From the NCBI GenBank assembly GCA_030527765.1, contig JAUNAE010000052.1:1-14902 (forward strand): a stretch of DNA of 14,902 bases, written 5' to 3'. Positions 7,305 to 13,026 of the stretch are shown here, piece by piece; the stretch's first letter is position 1, and each line of letters starts with the position of its first letter. Position numbers and translations under genes: made by a program. The notes beneath the pieces are model-generated. The model saw only the letters and a program-made list of their open reading frames with translations. It was not told where the DNA came from and ran no database searches. This stretch comes from Eubacteriales bacterium. GTDB lineage: Bacteria; Bacillota_A; Clostridia; Lachnospirales; Lachnospiraceae.

Positions 7305-8553
7305 CGCTCTCTTCTCCTTTCTCCGCTACCGCAGTAACAGGAATATAGTTGCCGTTGCACATGAGGATGTCTCCGCCCTCCATTGCGGGAAGCTGGAGGA
7401 GGCCTCGTGCTTCATTTGGCGTATAAACAGCGTTATTTACAGCTTCGACAAGCGCATCCATCTGCGTCTTAGAATCTGTACGCAGGATTGCTTTCTCATT
7501 GAATCTATAAAAAAACTCCGCATCCAGCTGATCCGGATCCAGAGTCTTCGCGTTTATTTCTTCTTCATAACCCTTAATTGAATGCTGCATTGTCTCCACT
7601 AAGAATACTAACTGCTGCATTTCAGAGTTACTGTATGACGATTTTTCATAATCGTTGATCTGATTTGGCGTTATTCCAAATGCTGCGGCAATTTGGAGCG
7701 CGCTGTATTTTTTCAGTTCGTAGAACTGCGCATCAGTCAGCTTGACATCCAACGGCTGCAATTTCAGCCCATCCGGAATGGGAATGACCTTTCCTGCAGC
7801 CTTCGGCCCTGTCAGACCTTCTGCGAATTTTTTTCGGAGCTTTTCTCTTCTTTCGTCATCAAGATCTGCGCTGTATTGCATCACCATCGATGCGGTCATA
7901 CCGTTCTTGTAAAGATTGCCCATCACCTTCTGAGAGGCAATTGCTCCGTTAATTGTATCTGACAAAATTCTTCTTACCGGCTCACCTGTTACGCCGTCCA
8001 GTGAGTACCACGTTTTGAAGTGCATAACCTCTTCTGAGTCAAAGAAATGTTCCTCTCCGTTATACGGATTGATGTACTGGTATTTGACTCTTCCAGATTC
8101 TCCAAAGATACCGGCATTGTCGATCCATATCTTTACATCCTTCGGATGCATCGGATACAGGCCTTTATATTCGATCCGTCCTCCATATCGGCTTCTGATC
8201 AGCTCCTGGTCGATATAGATAAATGCATTGCCGTAATGTTGTCGCATCATCTCCGTGGTCGTCCACAGCGTTGTAGGCGTCATATAGTCATTCGGACGAA
8301 TTGTCAGAAGTTTTGTCATGCTTGTTGGCTCCGCCCGGATCGTGCCACGATCAGAATGCTGGTAATAGTGGAGCGGAAGCTTTCCCATTGTCTCAGACAG
8401 CTTTTTCAGGCATGTAAAATACGTTACTTCCTGTATAGCTTCTGTGTTATTTCGGTCGATTCCAAGCCACGTGAGCAGTTCTTCATCTTCCAGTGTTACC
8501 GTCTTTCTGTCCTTCGGCAAAATAAGAGATTTTAAAGTTGTCCAGATTCCCAT
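7291..8553 (-). CDS. Portal protein, HK97 family
   Basis: The 420-aa portal forms the dodecameric ring at one capsid vertex through which DNA enters and leaves. Family features are present. An N-terminal helix region has YFTCLKKLSETMGKLPLHYY (ending near residue 64). The middle has GRVKYQYINPYNGEEHFFDS and EVMHFKTWYSLDGVTGEP. The stem and crown helices lie around LQIAAAFGITPNQINDYEKS and EEINAKTLD. It lies between TerL and the protease as usual. The ATG is one base past the TerL stop (TGAAATG), with GAAGAGGA in the end of TerL as ribosome site. Length is usual. Confidence 0.95.
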   Translation of the reverse strand: MGIWTTLKSLILPKDRKTVTLEDEELLTWLGIDRNNTEAIQEVTYFTCLKKLSETMGKLPLHYYQHSDRGTIRAEPTSMTKLLTIRPNDYMTPTTLWTTTEMMRQHYGNAFIYIDQELIRSRYGGRIEYKGLYPMHPKDVKIWIDNAGIFGESGRVKYQYINPYNGEEHFFDSEEVMHFKTWYSLDGVTGEPVRRILSDTINGAIASQKVMGNLYKNGMTASMVMQYSADLDDERREKLRKKFAEGLTGPKAAGKVIPIPDGLKLQPLDVKLTDAQFYELKKYSALQIAAAFGITPNQINDYEKSSYSNSEMQQLVFLVETMQHSIKGYEEEINAKTLDPDQLDAEFFYRFNEKAILRTDSKTQMDALVEAVNNAVYTPNEARGLLQLPAMEGGDILMCNGNYIPVTAVAEKGEESDGST

Positions 8554-8554
8554 T

Positions 8555-10315
8555 TCACCAATCCTCTTCTAAAAATTTGTCAATACTCTCCATCTTGCTC
8601 AATGTGTCAAAGTCATGATATAAAGCAAGCTTAAATGCACACAGCGTTGCATCAACAGGGTCAATTCGTTTTCGTGTTGCGTCTTTGTCTATTTTAATCA
8701 ATCCATTATTTGTTCGTATTACCGCATTCCCCATCGCATAAGTCAGCAAGGGATTCTCTAGGTAACTCACATTTTTACAGTAAACCTGTTCACGGAAGCC
8801 GGAAGTCGATTCATTCAGAGATCTGTGTGATTGATAAACCTCTTGCACATCGTATCCAAGATCTGATACATCCATCTCCATCTTTGATGCGTTTGCAGGA
8901 TCGAAGCACCAGTATTTAATTCTCAAGCCCTTTTGTTCGCAAAAATCTATGACATATTGCATTACTCTTGCCTGATCTACGATTGGTGTGTCTGTCACTG
9001 ACAAAAAGCCCATCATCTCCCATGCGTCATATGGGACATGGTCGGTTGTGATTCGCTCCATAAGCTTATCTCTGTTTGGGATAAAGCTATGCGAATATAG
9101 GATGTACTTTGTAATCTCATTCCCCTGGTGATCTCTTTTCCCGGATCTATAAGGGATGATAAACGCCACAGAGGTCAAGTCGATCTTTGCCGACATATCC
9201 AAACCAACATATACGTCCATTCCTTTGAGCGCTTCCTCCGGGATCGGAATAACATCCACCTCGCATGCTCTCCACTTGGACATATCCATGTAACCGTTTT
9301 CTTTTGCCTGCACCCAAACGTCAAACATCTTTGTGAGCACGGCGATCATCTTCTCCGGGGTGCTGAGCGCAATTTTGAGCTCTTCACGAATTTTATCAAG
9401 GCCTTCCTTGTACGTTGCTCTGATCGGATTAGACTTCAGCCAGATTTTTTCGTTTTTGAGGTTGGAAATATCAGCATAGTCTTCCGGATCCTGTTCGCAA
9501 ATATCGATCAGATAGCTGTCGTTAAAAACTTCTATATCTGGGTTTAAGATCTCTGAGCAATACTTATATTCCTGCGTGTAGCAAGGATATGACAGGTCTC
9601 TTCCTGCTGTTGTGATAATCATTAATAGCGGATTCTTCGTATTTCCGCCTAATCCCAGATCGTAAAACTCTGTTGTTGGGTGCTGATGATACTCATCGAT
9701 AATCAGCGTCGCAGGGTTTGTGCCATCGCCTTTCTGGCCATCCTCTTTCGATAATGGCTTCATAAACGATCCACTGGCATTGTGCGTGATGCTATCTCTT
9801 TTCACGTTAAACTTCGTTCGAAGCGGTGACAGCTTCAGCATCAGCTTCGCCTCATTGAATACAATCTTAGACTGGTCTCTCTTAACACCGGCCGTGTATA
9901 CCTCGTACAGCTCTTTGTATTTTGTAGCTTCCACCGACATATTGTAGAGAGCCACACCGGACATTTCCTGTGATTTTCCGTTCTTACGTGAGACCTCCGT
10001 GAACGATTTTGTAAATCTCCTGTATCCAGTGCCCTTCATCCTCCAACCGTAGAGCTGGCATAATCGGAACTGTTGCCACTCTGTCAGCTTGATCGGGGTT
10101 CCCGCAAGGACTCCCTTCGAGTGGTAGAGCAACGAGAACCAGTCCACAATGTTCTGAGCATCCCTCTCGCTCCATTCAAACGGGCAATCGGAACCTTTTG
10201 CCCTCTCAATGTCAGACAAGAGTCTCATACACGCCCATTTGTGCTTCTGACCGGAGGAAATCTCTCCACTGATGCAGTTTCTTGCGTATTGCGCAATTGT
10301 TTCAAGCCTCGTCAT
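8555..10315 (-). CDS. terL: Terminase large subunit
   Basis: The 586-aa protein is the packaging motor ATPase and genome-cutting nuclease. The N-terminal ATPase has a deviant Walker A, SRKNGKS (109-115), Walker B LIIDE (204-208) with the catalytic Glu208, and a coupling motif around IITTAG (233-238). The C-terminal RNase H-like nuclease shows VGLDMSAKIDLTS (370-382; Asp373), WCFDPANASKM (469-479; Asp472) and RIDPVDATLCAFKLA (550-564; Asp552/Asp555), the expected acidic triad. This arrangement fits the phage terminase-like family found with P27-type TerS and HK97-type heads, usually cos packagers. It starts in a 4-base ATGA overlap with TerS. Confidence 0.97.
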   Translation of the reverse strand: MTRLETIAQYARNCISGEISSGQKHKWACMRLLSDIERAKGSDCPFEWSERDAQNIVDWFSLLYHSKGVLAGTPIKLTEWQQFRLCQLYGWRMKGTGYRRFTKSFTEVSRKNGKSQEMSGVALYNMSVEATKYKELYEVYTAGVKRDQSKIVFNEAKLMLKLSPLRTKFNVKRDSITHNASGSFMKPLSKEDGQKGDGTNPATLIIDEYHQHPTTEFYDLGLGGNTKNPLLMIITTAGRDLSYPCYTQEYKYCSEILNPDIEVFNDSYLIDICEQDPEDYADISNLKNEKIWLKSNPIRATYKEGLDKIREELKIALSTPEKMIAVLTKMFDVWVQAKENGYMDMSKWRACEVDVIPIPEEALKGMDVYVGLDMSAKIDLTSVAFIIPYRSGKRDHQGNEITKYILYSHSFIPNRDKLMERITTDHVPYDAWEMMGFLSVTDTPIVDQARVMQYVIDFCEQKGLRIKYWCFDPANASKMEMDVSDLGYDVQEVYQSHRSLNESTSGFREQVYCKNVSYLENPLLTYAMGNAVIRTNNGLIKIDKDATRKRIDPVDATLCAFKLALYHDFDTLSKMESIDKFLEEDW

Positions 10316-10761
10316 ATCTCGCCAAACTTATCCTCAATCTGCGAATCTTCTTTCTTCACAAGCTCTGCTGCAAATTTCAGTCGATCGGATGCTGACATAT
10401 GGAGTCTGTTTTCCAGCTTTGTCAGCTCCGGAGATAATTTTCGGAGGGATTCTACAGCCTCCAGAAAATCTTCGCCTTCTTTTTCGTTTGCAGTCTTCTC
10501 AAGCTTCCTAACTGCCACCACCAGTGTGCAATATCGATCGAGTGCATTGTAATCAAGGGACGATAACATCCCGAAATCCTTTTGCGTATTTACGATCATT
10601 TTCCACTCTTTTTTCGCTTCTGCGCACAAATGCTTTGGCGGTTTCTGCAATCTTGAGCTGTCTTCAACTTTTACCGCCTCTTCTTCTCTTTTTCGATTCG
10701 CTACATATTGGTTCGTTAAATTTCCGCTCTGAAGGTCGAGCGGTTTTCTAGGCCTTCCCAT
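10312..10761 (-). CDS. terS: Terminase small subunit, P27 family
   Basis: The 149-aa protein recognises the packaging site and regulates TerL. ATG 10761 is preferred over the GTG at 10770 because GGAGGT lies 7 bases before it; from the GTG the same site would be too close. It starts MGRPRKPLDLQSGNLT, the characteristic P27-family opening. It has a helical centre (LCAEAKKEWKMIVNTQKDFG, then LSSLDYNALDRYCTLVVAVR) and a C-terminal Asp/Glu/Lys segment (SASDRLKFAAELVKKED) typical for the family. It ends in the ATGA overlap with TerL and follows a candidate cos region. Confidence 0.93.
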   Translation of the reverse strand: MGRPRKPLDLQSGNLTNQYVANRKREEEAVKVEDSSRLQKPPKHLCAEAKKEWKMIVNTQKDFGMLSSLDYNALDRYCTLVVAVRKLEKTANEKEGEDFLEAVESLRKLSPELTKLENRLHMSASDRLKFAAELVKKEDSQIEDKFGEI

Positions 10762-10770
10762 TGCTCCCAC

Positions 10771-10867
10771 CTCCGGTCTAATTCGAAAACCTCTTTTTTA
10801 GAAATTTACGTTTTCTAAAGAGGGACTGCGGTCTGGAAGGGTTTGTTTAAAACTTTTTCGACCGCCC
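10771..10867. other. Non-coding stretch with two inverted repeats; candidate cos / TerS-binding region
   Basis: Between the HNH gene and TerS there are 97 bases without a gene. They hold GCGGTC (10828-10833) and GACCGC (10860-10865), a perfect 6-bp dyad with a 26-base AT-rich centre. Nearby CCTCTTT (10790-10796) pairs with AAAGAGG (10817-10823), and AGAAA (10800-10804) pairs with TTTCT (10812-10816). HNH-TerS-TerL phages usually package from cos, and the site is often beside these genes. The cut position cannot be read from sequence alone. Confidence 0.45.
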
Positions 10868-11281
10868 CTACCCATTGATTCGTAAATATTTTTGCAACAT
10901 TTCATTTAATTGTCTGATAATTCGACGCTTAGCAATACTATCCTTGTATTGCTTCTCAATTTTTTCGTGCGTCGCGTGCCTGATCGGCAACAGGTTGTTG
11001 ATATCCGTTGCTTTCGATCGATCTTCACGCAATGGAATGATGTGATGCACAGTGTCTGCAGGTACTACTATTCCTTCTGTCATATATAGGTATACGTCTA
11101 TTCCGTCACACCTATTCATGGCTGCTGCTCTTGCTCGGATCCAGTCTGCAGAGTTGTAAAATGTTTTGCTCTCCTGGTTACGAGATTGGCGATCATATTC
11201 TTTATGCCTGTTACTTGTACATGCACAAGCCTTATTAACTTCTACTTGTTTCCCACAGCGCGGGCATTTCCTGTAGATCAT
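10868..11281 (-). CDS. HNH endonuclease (terminase-associated)
   Basis: The 137-aa protein is the small HNH nuclease encoded next to TerS in many HK97-like phages; in studied phages it works with terminase in cos cleavage. ATG 11281 is chosen because GGAGG lies just upstream; a longer frame to 11392 would have to translate a tRNA-like element. Residues 6-21 hold a zinc knuckle (CPRCG, then CAC: Cys6, Cys9, Cys19, Cys21). The HNH core is DTVHHIIPL (His79/His80), DINNLLPI (Asn95/Asn96) and RHATHEK (His102/His105). The usual second Cys pair ahead of the HNH is reduced to one Cys58. The C-terminus is a basic helix. Confidence 0.9.
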   Translation of the reverse strand: MIYRKCPRCGKQVEVNKACACTSNRHKEYDRQSRNQESKTFYNSADWIRARAAAMNRCDGIDVYLYMTEGIVVPADTVHHIIPLREDRSKATDINNLLPIRHATHEKIEKQYKDSIAKRRIIRQLNEMLQKYLRING

Positions 11282-11294
11282 CTCATCCTCCAAC

Positions 11295-11379
11295 GCCACC
11301 TGCCGGACTTGCACCGGCGCCTTATATCGCCCGTCACACAGCTGTCGCCGTGCCGCTCTACTCCCTGAGCTAAGGTGGC
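11295..11379 (-). ncRNA. tRNA-like element in the HNH leader (degenerate anticodon arm)
   Basis: The 85 bases fold as a cloverleaf. The acceptor stem is GCCACCT (11379-11373) with AGGTGGC (11301-11295), 7 bp perfect. TA then precedes a D arm, GCTC-AGGGAGTA-GAGC. The T arm is GCCGG-TGCAAGT-CCGGC, 5 bp perfect with a 7-base loop that has G where tRNAs have T55. The anticodon arm is abnormal: CACGG/CTGTG with one G-U and a 6-base loop CGACAG that lacks U33, so no usable anticodon is visible. An 18-base variable region follows. No CCA is encoded. The element begins where the preceding terminator tail ends and stops 4 bases before the HNH Shine-Dalgarno. It may be a decayed tRNA or a cis-acting tRNA mimic. 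Confidence 0.65.
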
Positions 11380-11412
11380 ATAAGAAAAGCACCCCACGCC
11401 TGTGAGATGCTT
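11380..11412 (-). terminator. Intrinsic terminator ending the accessory module
   Basis: AAGCATCTCAC (11412-11402) pairs with GTGGGGTGCTT (11397-11387), 11 bp including two G-U pairs, around a 4-base loop AGGC, followed by TTCTTAT. It lies 8 bases after the ribbon-helix-helix gene and directly abuts the tRNA-like element, so transcripts from upstream must read through it to reach the late genes. Confidence 0.75.
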
Positions 11413-11419
11413 CTCTGTC

Positions 11420-11620
11420 TTATGTTTCTTTGTTTTCGTCAATGAACTGCTGCATGAGTTTGATTAGTGTCTCTGTTTGACTTACGTCTAATCGCATGCA
11501 AGTCTTTTCAAACTCGTCCTTAAGAGTCTTTTTTAATTTAAAAGACTTTGTTACAATTCCCTTTTTCTGCCGATACTTTTCGGTTGCTCTTGTCTGAGCA
11601 TTTGCCTTACTCTTTGTCAT
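11420..11620 (-). CDS. Ribbon-helix-helix DNA-binding protein
   Basis: The 66-aa protein has a basic N-terminal arm (MTKSKANAQTRATEKYRQKK), then a short strand (GIVTKSFKLKK, 21-31), a first helix (LKDEFEKTCMRLD, 33-45) and a second helix after a Ser/Thr cap (SQTETLIKLMQQFIDENK). This is the Arc/MetJ-type ribbon-helix-helix layout, which binds DNA as a dimer through the strand. Similar short proteins are common in Firmicutes phages, with roles mostly unknown; some members are antitoxins or autorepressors. AAGGAG lies upstream with about 9 bases spacing. It is the last gene of a module with a dyad-containing promoter, so autoregulation is plausible but unproven. Confidence 0.78.
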   Translation of the reverse strand: MTKSKANAQTRATEKYRQKKGIVTKSFKLKKTLKDEFEKTCMRLDVSQTETLIKLMQQFIDENKET

Positions 11621-11702
11621 CGTCCTTGCTCCTTAAATATAAGCCATAAGCCAGTTTGGCAAGCCCAATGCATAAAAAGAATATTGCTAACGTTCTGATC
11701 AT
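11607..11702 (-). CDS. Very small membrane peptide (31 aa), uncertain
   Basis: A 31-codon frame (MIRTLAIFFLCIGLAKLAYG, then LYLRSKDDDKE) overlaps the start of the ribbon-helix-helix gene by 14 bases. Residues 3-23 would form one membrane helix and the tail is charged, a composition not expected by chance. There is no clear Shine-Dalgarno before its ATG, so translation would depend on readthrough from the module transcript or be weak. Translating it would couple to the ribbon-helix-helix start. It could also be only leader sequence containing that gene's ribosome site. Confidence 0.4.
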   Translation of the reverse strand: MIRTLAIFFLCIGLAKLAYGLYLRSKDDDKE

Positions 11703-11706
11703 AATT

Positions 11707-11735
11707 TTGCTAAGATGAGCGCTTTATGTTATATT
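11707..11735 (+). promoter_or_regulatory. Candidate plus-strand promoter for an antisense RNA
   Basis: TTGCTA (11707-11712) and TATATT (11730-11735) are separated by exactly 17 bases on the plus strand, facing the 3' end of the 39-aa peptide gene. A start near 11742 is expected. Together with the plus-strand terminator at 11848-11875 it would make an RNA of about 130 bases complementary to most of that gene. Both hexamers deviate from consensus by two bases or less. Confidence 0.45.
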
Positions 11736-11736
11736 T

Positions 11737-11765
11737 ATGGGAGAGAGTTCTGACCTCTCTCCCAT
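11737..11765. repeat. Perfect 11-bp stem-loop after the 39-aa peptide gene
   Basis: ATGGGAGAGAG and CTCTCTCCCAT are exact reverse complements around a 7-base loop. It lies 6 bases beyond the peptide stop codon on the minus strand. Neither side has a proper T-run, so it looks more like a stability or pausing hairpin than a terminator. It would sit in both the peptide mRNA and the start of the proposed antisense RNA. Confidence 0.6.
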
Positions 11766-11875
11766 TATTGCTAGTCTAGAAGATGCTCTAGAAGCATCAG
11801 AGACAAGCTGACGATCAAGTCCAATGTTGCTGAAGCTATGAGGGTTTTCCAGTCAACACTGGGCTTTTTCTTTTT
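11742..11875 (+). ncRNA. Predicted antisense RNA to the 39-aa peptide gene
   Basis: Defined only by a promoter-like pair at 11707-11735 and a terminator-like hairpin at 11848-11875. It would cover the peptide coding region from about codon 6 to the stop. Type I toxin-antitoxin loci have this layout. The extent and existence are predictions. Confidence 0.3.
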
Positions 11876-11890
11876 GTGTTTCTTGCTCAT
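11771..11890 (-). CDS. 39-aa basic/hydrophobic peptide, candidate type I toxin
   Basis: ATG 11890 is preceded by AGGAGGT with ideal spacing, one of the strongest ribosome sites in the window, and by a consensus promoter, so this short frame is almost certainly translated. The peptide begins MSKKHKKKKPSVDW, a poly-lysine head, followed by one hydrophobic segment (residues about 16-38, containing LIASATLDLIVSLSLMLLE) and ends HLLD. Short peptides of this type with a Lys-rich head, an aromatic Asp-Trp and one membrane helix recur in Firmicutes prophages, but I know of no proven function. It is first in a module with a ribbon-helix-helix gene. A membrane toxin, a superinfection-exclusion peptide or a regulator peptide are all possible. 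Confidence 0.75.
   Translation of the reverse strand: MSKKHKKKKPSVDWKTLIASATLDLIVSLSLMLLEHLLD
11848..11875 (+). terminator. Plus-strand terminator-like hairpin inside the 39-aa gene
   Basis: CCAGT-CAAC-ACTGG (11849-11862) followed by GC and TTTTTCTTTTT. The stem is only 5 bp, but the T-run is excellent. Caution: the T-run is also the complement of the poly-lysine codons of the peptide, so it may exist for coding reasons. Confidence 0.4.
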
Positions 11891-11915
11891 CTTTTCACCT
11901 CCTTTCTATGTTTTT

Positions 11916-11944
11916 ATTATACTATAGGGGTTCCCCTATGTCAA
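11916..11944 (-). promoter_or_regulatory. Consensus sigma-70-type promoter of the accessory module
   Basis: TTGACA (11944-11939) and TATAAT (11921-11916) both match consensus exactly with a 17-base spacer on the minus strand. The start of transcription should be near 11909, about 20 bases before the 39-aa peptide ATG. It lies just after the early terminator, so the module is an independent transcription unit, likely active without phage factors. Confidence 0.88.
11924..11939. promoter_or_regulatory. Inverted repeat in the promoter spacer, likely operator
   Basis: ATAGGGG-TT-CCCCTAT, 7-bp perfect arms around 2 bases, fills nearly the whole spacer between -35 and -10. A protein bound here would block polymerase, so it is a good operator candidate. 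The binder could be the module's ribbon-helix-helix protein, the phage repressor or a host factor. Confidence 0.6.
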
Positions 11945-11983
11945 CACTTTTAGGAGGCTTTTTATCTATTTTCGTATTATTTC

Positions 11984-12015
11984 TACAAAACAAAAGCGGA
12001 TGTCTCCACCCGCTT
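11984..12015 (-). terminator. Intrinsic terminator at the end of the early operon
   Basis: AAGCGGGTG (12015-12007) pairs with CATCCGCTT (12002-11994), 9 bp with one G-U, capped by a GAGA tetraloop and followed by TTGTTTTGT. It lies about 120 bases after the DUF1492-like gene and 40 bases before the accessory-module promoter, and so separates the two units. Confidence 0.85.
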
Positions 12016-12137
12016 ACCTGTACTTATATTGCGCATTGATCAGGCCTGCGCCGTGGGTTAAGTATGAATAAATAAAAGGGGAAACAAGCACTGTCTGCCT
12101 GTCCTCCACGTGAATCCACTATACATTATGCCACGTG

Positions 12138-12605
12138 TCATGGTGCAAAAGAGTGCAAGGATTGCAGGATTTCAAATAAATGTTCAATCGCCTGACTCTT
12201 GAAGTAAAGAACGCTCCGACGACTGTAGTGCAATTCGGCCTCGATATCCGACAGCTTCAGGCGCTTCCCGTGCTTGTCCCTCTGGATGTAGTACATGGTT
12301 AACACCTTCTGCTCTCGTGTATCTTCCAGCCTGCTGATTGCATTGGATACCTCGATAACTTTGCGCGAAAGAAGGTTCTGCAGCCTGTTCACCTCGTTCT
12401 GCAGGTCGGCCACCTTTGCCAGTGTGTCGCCCATTTGATCGAGTGAGTGCGATGTCTGCACGTGGTCCGCATTAAGTGACGGGCTTTTCAGTCCTTGCGA
12501 CGCTTCCAGTCTTTCAATCGTGGCAAGCTTGCACGCGATAATGTTTTCAATATCGTTTGGCTGGTAAAGAAAATCGCTCACCAGCTTCCTCTCCTTGTCT
12601 GTCAC
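12138..12605 (-). CDS. DUF1492/ArpU-like phage transcriptional regulator
   Basis: The product is 155 aa from GTG 12605, chosen because AGGAGAGG lies just upstream and the GTG forms a GTGA overlap with the previous stop; a longer frame from ATG 12662 has no such support. Residues 60-95 are a probable coiled-coil (LQNEVNRLQNLLSRKVIEV). Residues 96-145 resemble sigma-70 region 4: REQKVLTMYYIQRDK, then LSDIEAELHYSRRSVLYFKS, a helix-turn-helix. Proteins of this kind close the early operon just ahead of HNH-terS in Firmicutes phages, and ArpU-like members are linked to late gene expression. Here that would mean activating the packaging and structural operon. The role is inferred from family and position. 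Confidence 0.78.
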   Translation of the reverse strand: MTDKERKLVSDFLYQPNDIENIIACKLATIERLEASQGLKSPSLNADHVQTSHSLDQMGDTLAKVADLQNEVNRLQNLLSRKVIEVSNAISRLEDTREQKVLTMYYIQRDKHGKRLKLSDIEAELHYSRRSVLYFKSQAIEHLFEILQSLHSFAP

Positions 12606-12871
12606 GTTCCTCTCCTCATTGCTTTTTTTAGCTCCATAATGGCTTTTCTCGGGCACATCCACTCGTGCAGGTACTCTTTCGCCATCGTGTTGTTAAAATC
12701 CACTGTGTGGTCTAATTCCGACCCGCTGATCTTTACTATGTAGGCGCCACGCTTTCTGAAGGTCATGGTATACTCAACCGGATCTCCAATAACACTTGAT
12801 TCGATGCTGTAGTGGATTTTGTGCCGATCTGTCCACTTTCTGATATGCTCCAACGACTTTGGTAAAATCAT
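12602..12871 (-). CDS. Hypothetical phage protein (89 aa)
   Basis: I do not recognise a family. The protein starts MILPKSLEHIRKWTDRHKIH, has a beta-rich centre (EYTMTFRKRGAYIVKISGSE) and ends in a basic helix with MCPRKAIMELKKAMRRGT. There are no membrane segments. It begins in an ATGA overlap with the 52-aa gene and ends overlapping the start of the DUF1492-like regulator. The central strand-rich fold with Lys/Arg could be nucleic-acid binding, but this is a guess. Confidence 0.7.
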   Translation of the reverse strand: MILPKSLEHIRKWTDRHKIHYSIESSVIGDPVEYTMTFRKRGAYIVKISGSELDHTVDFNNTMAKEYLHEWMCPRKAIMELKKAMRRGT

Positions 12872-13026
12872 TTTCTTTGCCTCTCCAACTCATCCATGTA
12901 CGCCTGCATGTTTTTATAAAACTCCAATGCCTTTATTGCAAGTGCGATGTCTTCTCGGTCTTCCTTCGTGGTGCAGTATTTCTGCAGCACAAATAGCTGC
13001 GTCTCAATTGCTCTTTCGATGTTCAT
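12868..13026 (-). CDS. Small hypothetical protein (52 aa)
   Basis: The frame runs from ATG 13026 to a TGA overlapping the next ATG (ATGA). It starts directly after the stop of the DUF551 gene (TAAATG), with GAGGAGGAA as ribosome site. The product is helical and charged: MNIERAIETQLFVLQKYCTT, then KEDREDIALAIKALEFYKNM. Short proteins with an I-x-x-A-I-x-A-L-E pattern are common in early regions of Firmicutes phages with unknown roles. Coupling on both sides makes a real gene likely. Confidence 0.72.
   Translation of the reverse strand: MNIERAIETQLFVLQKYCTTKEDREDIALAIKALEFYKNMQAYMDELERQRK

Noticed and set aside
11295..11379. Ordinary functional tRNA gene
   Set aside because: The anticodon arm gives a 6-base loop without U33 and no readable anticodon; the T loop lacks T55. 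It is therefore reported as tRNA-like only.
10868..11392. Longer HNH start adding 37 residues
   Set aside because: The extension would translate through the tRNA-like element and has no Shine-Dalgarno; ATG 11281 has GGAGG.
12037..12105. 22-codon GTG frame with a GGAGGA upstream
   Set aside because: The spacing to the GTG is about 11 bases, the frame is very short and it competes with the 42-codon frame; there is no independent support.
12138..12662. Longer start for the DUF1492-like regulator at ATG 12662
   Set aside because: It overlaps the upstream gene by 61 bases without a ribosome site. GTG 12605 has AGGAGAGG and a GTGA overlap with the preceding stop.
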